A stretch of 64,000 nt of DNA from positions 1 to 64,000 of the forward strand of contig JAJXWH010000012.1 in the NCBI GenBank assembly GCA_021781745.1, given 5' to 3'. Every line of letters begins with the position of its first letter. The first letter of the stretch is position 1. Source of the DNA: Bacillota bacterium. Lineage in GTDB: Bacteria > Bacillota > Clostridia > Clostridiales > Clostridiaceae. Positions 63,094 to 64,000 of this stretch are shown here, piece by piece. A model generated the notes under the pieces. The model saw only the letters and a list, made by a program, of their open reading frames with translations, was not told the DNA's origin and ran no database searches. The translations under genes were made by a program, and so were the position numbers.

Positions 63094-64000
63094 ATGCCAA
63101 TTAAATTTGATGAAAAAAGAAGAATATTACATTTATTTAATGAGAAAACAAGCTATATAATGCAGGTATTAGATGCTGGATATTTAGCTCATAGATATTA
63201 TGGGAAAAGAATTAGAAACTATGAATTAGTTAATCCATCGAAGATTGAAGAAACTAATTTAGATGTAATACCACAAGAATTTTCAGCCTTTGGTACAGGA
63301 GATTTTAGGACTCCGACCTTTGAGATAGTCCTAGAAAATGGCTCTAGTACAAGTGAGTTAAAATATGTAAAACATGAAGTTATACCTGGAAAGAGCAAAA
63401 TGAGTTCATTACCTGCAACTTATGTGAATAGTGACGATGAAGCTGATACCTTAGAAGTTACTTTGTGCGACGATATAATAGGGTTTACCATTATTCTATC
63501 TTACACTATATATAGCAATTATGATGTAATAACCAGGAATGTAAAATTTATAAATAATAATTCAAATGGAGAAAAGCTAAATATACAAAAAGCATTAAGC
63601 TTTAGTATTGATTTTGAGCATTCTAATTTTGATTTACTACAATTGTCGGGTGCGTGGTGCCGTGAAAAGCATATTTATAAGAGAGCGTTAGTACCAGGAA
63701 TTCAATCTGTTGATAGTAAAAAAGGCATAAGTAGTCATCAGCAAAATCCATTTGTTGCTCTTTTAGCAAAAAATGTAGATGAAGATTATGGTGAGGTGTA
63801 TGGTTTTAACTTAGTATATAGTGGTAACTTTTTAGCAGAAGTAGAAGTTGACCAATTTAGCAATACAAGAGTTCAAATGGGAATAAATCCATTTGATTTT
63901 AACTGGGAATTAAATGCTGGTGAAGTATTTGAAACGCCAGAAGTTGTTATGATATATACTGATTTAGGCTTAGGTGACATGTCAAGAACTTATCATAAGC
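63094..64000 (+). CDS. GH36 alpha-galactosidase, 5' part (cut by window end)
   Basis: An open frame from the ATG at 63094 (AAGGAGA six bases before) to the window end, about 302 codons. It is the N-terminal beta-sandwich of the classic GH36/Aga type: FGTGDFRTPTFEI, VITRNVKFINN, LSGAWCREKHIYKRAL, GISSHQQNPFVAL and GEVYGFNLVYSGNFLAEV. The catalytic barrel lies beyond the window. Same operon as the upstream alpha-galactosidase; this type is usually an intracellular tetramer acting on melibiose and raffinose-type or galactomannan oligosaccharides. Confidence 0.85.
   Translation, partial: MPIKFDEKRRILHLFNEKTSYIMQVLDAGYLAHRYYGKRIRNYELVNPSKIEETNLDVIPQEFSAFGTGDFRTPTFEIVLENGSSTSELKYVKHEVIPGKSKMSSLPATYVNSDDEADTLEVTLCDDIIGFTIILSYTIYSNYDVITRNVKFINNNSNGEKLNIQKALSFSIDFEHSNFDLLQLSGAWCREKHIYKRALVPGIQSVDSKKGISSHQQNPFVALLAKNVDEDYGEVYGFNLVYSGNFLAEVEVDQFSNTRVQMGINPFDFNWELNAGEVFETPEVVMIYTDLGLGDMSRTYHK

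Noticed and set aside
63094..64000. A truncated second alpha-galactosidase as a pseudogene
   Set aside because: The frame is open to the last base, so the truncation is only the window edge.

Overview
The window is an AT-rich chromosomal segment from a saccharolytic, probably solventogenic Clostridium (C. beijerinckii / C. saccharoperbutylacetonicum type). I infer this from the base composition, the strong AGGAGG-type ribosome sites, a T-box on leuS, an agr system, the clostridial-type single-gene shikimate enzymes and the many sugar genes. No rRNA, intact tRNA, CRISPR array, prophage or transposase was found. The species call is inference.

Layout. 1-6800: a three-gene MoxR-type AAA ATPase / VWA-metallopeptidase group with a repeat protein, then single genes (anchored protein, HesB-like protein, methyltransferase-like protein, dCTP deaminase). 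6890-14190: a large palindromic element, a histidine kinase/regulator pair divergent from two low-complexity repeat proteins, and a second kinase/regulator pair behind a His-rich protein. 14340-22660: sugar kinase, leuS with a T-box leader, cardiolipin synthase, an MFS transporter and a DUF2334 lipoprotein. 22660-23240: a decayed patch with a tRNA 3' fragment and a MarR-like tail. 23245-28480: a complete agr-type quorum-sensing set (agrB, a 58-codon agrD, agrC, agrA) followed by a degenerate LanM-like protein.

28930-35400 is the most unusual part: an apparent operon of SDR, AfsA-like hotdog enzyme, HAD phosphatase, double tautomerase, ABM-like protein, two small tautomerases, a carboxymuconolactone-decarboxylase remnant, MFS exporter and a second SDR that lacks the catalytic Tyr and Lys. 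AfsA plus phosphatase plus reductase is the gene logic of gamma-butyrolactone or methylenomycin-furan signal synthesis in Streptomyces, so this may be a clostridial small-molecule signal or metabolite cluster.

35660-46150 holds a ten-gene aromatic amino acid operon (aroF, aroB, aroA, aroC, pheA, aroE, aroK, aroQ, second aroF, tyrA). In front of it is a 44-codon leader peptide packed with Phe, Tyr and Trp codons, overlapping an antiterminator/terminator pair: a classic attenuator. 46305-64000 is a plant polysaccharide region: GH28 enzyme, ABC sugar importer with its own ATPase, GH130 mannoside phosphorylase, LacI and AraC regulators, a chemoreceptor, an SGNH esterase and two GH36 alpha-galactosidases (the last cut by the window end). 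Similar TTAA(A)CGTTAA operators recur in it. The enzyme set fits uptake and breakdown of acetylated galacto-(gluco)mannan oligosaccharides, with GH28 pointing to pectin as well.

Many intergenic gaps carry nested inverted repeats built from short tandem words, some running into the 3' ends of genes. These look like a family of non-coding palindromic repeats that also serve as terminators.
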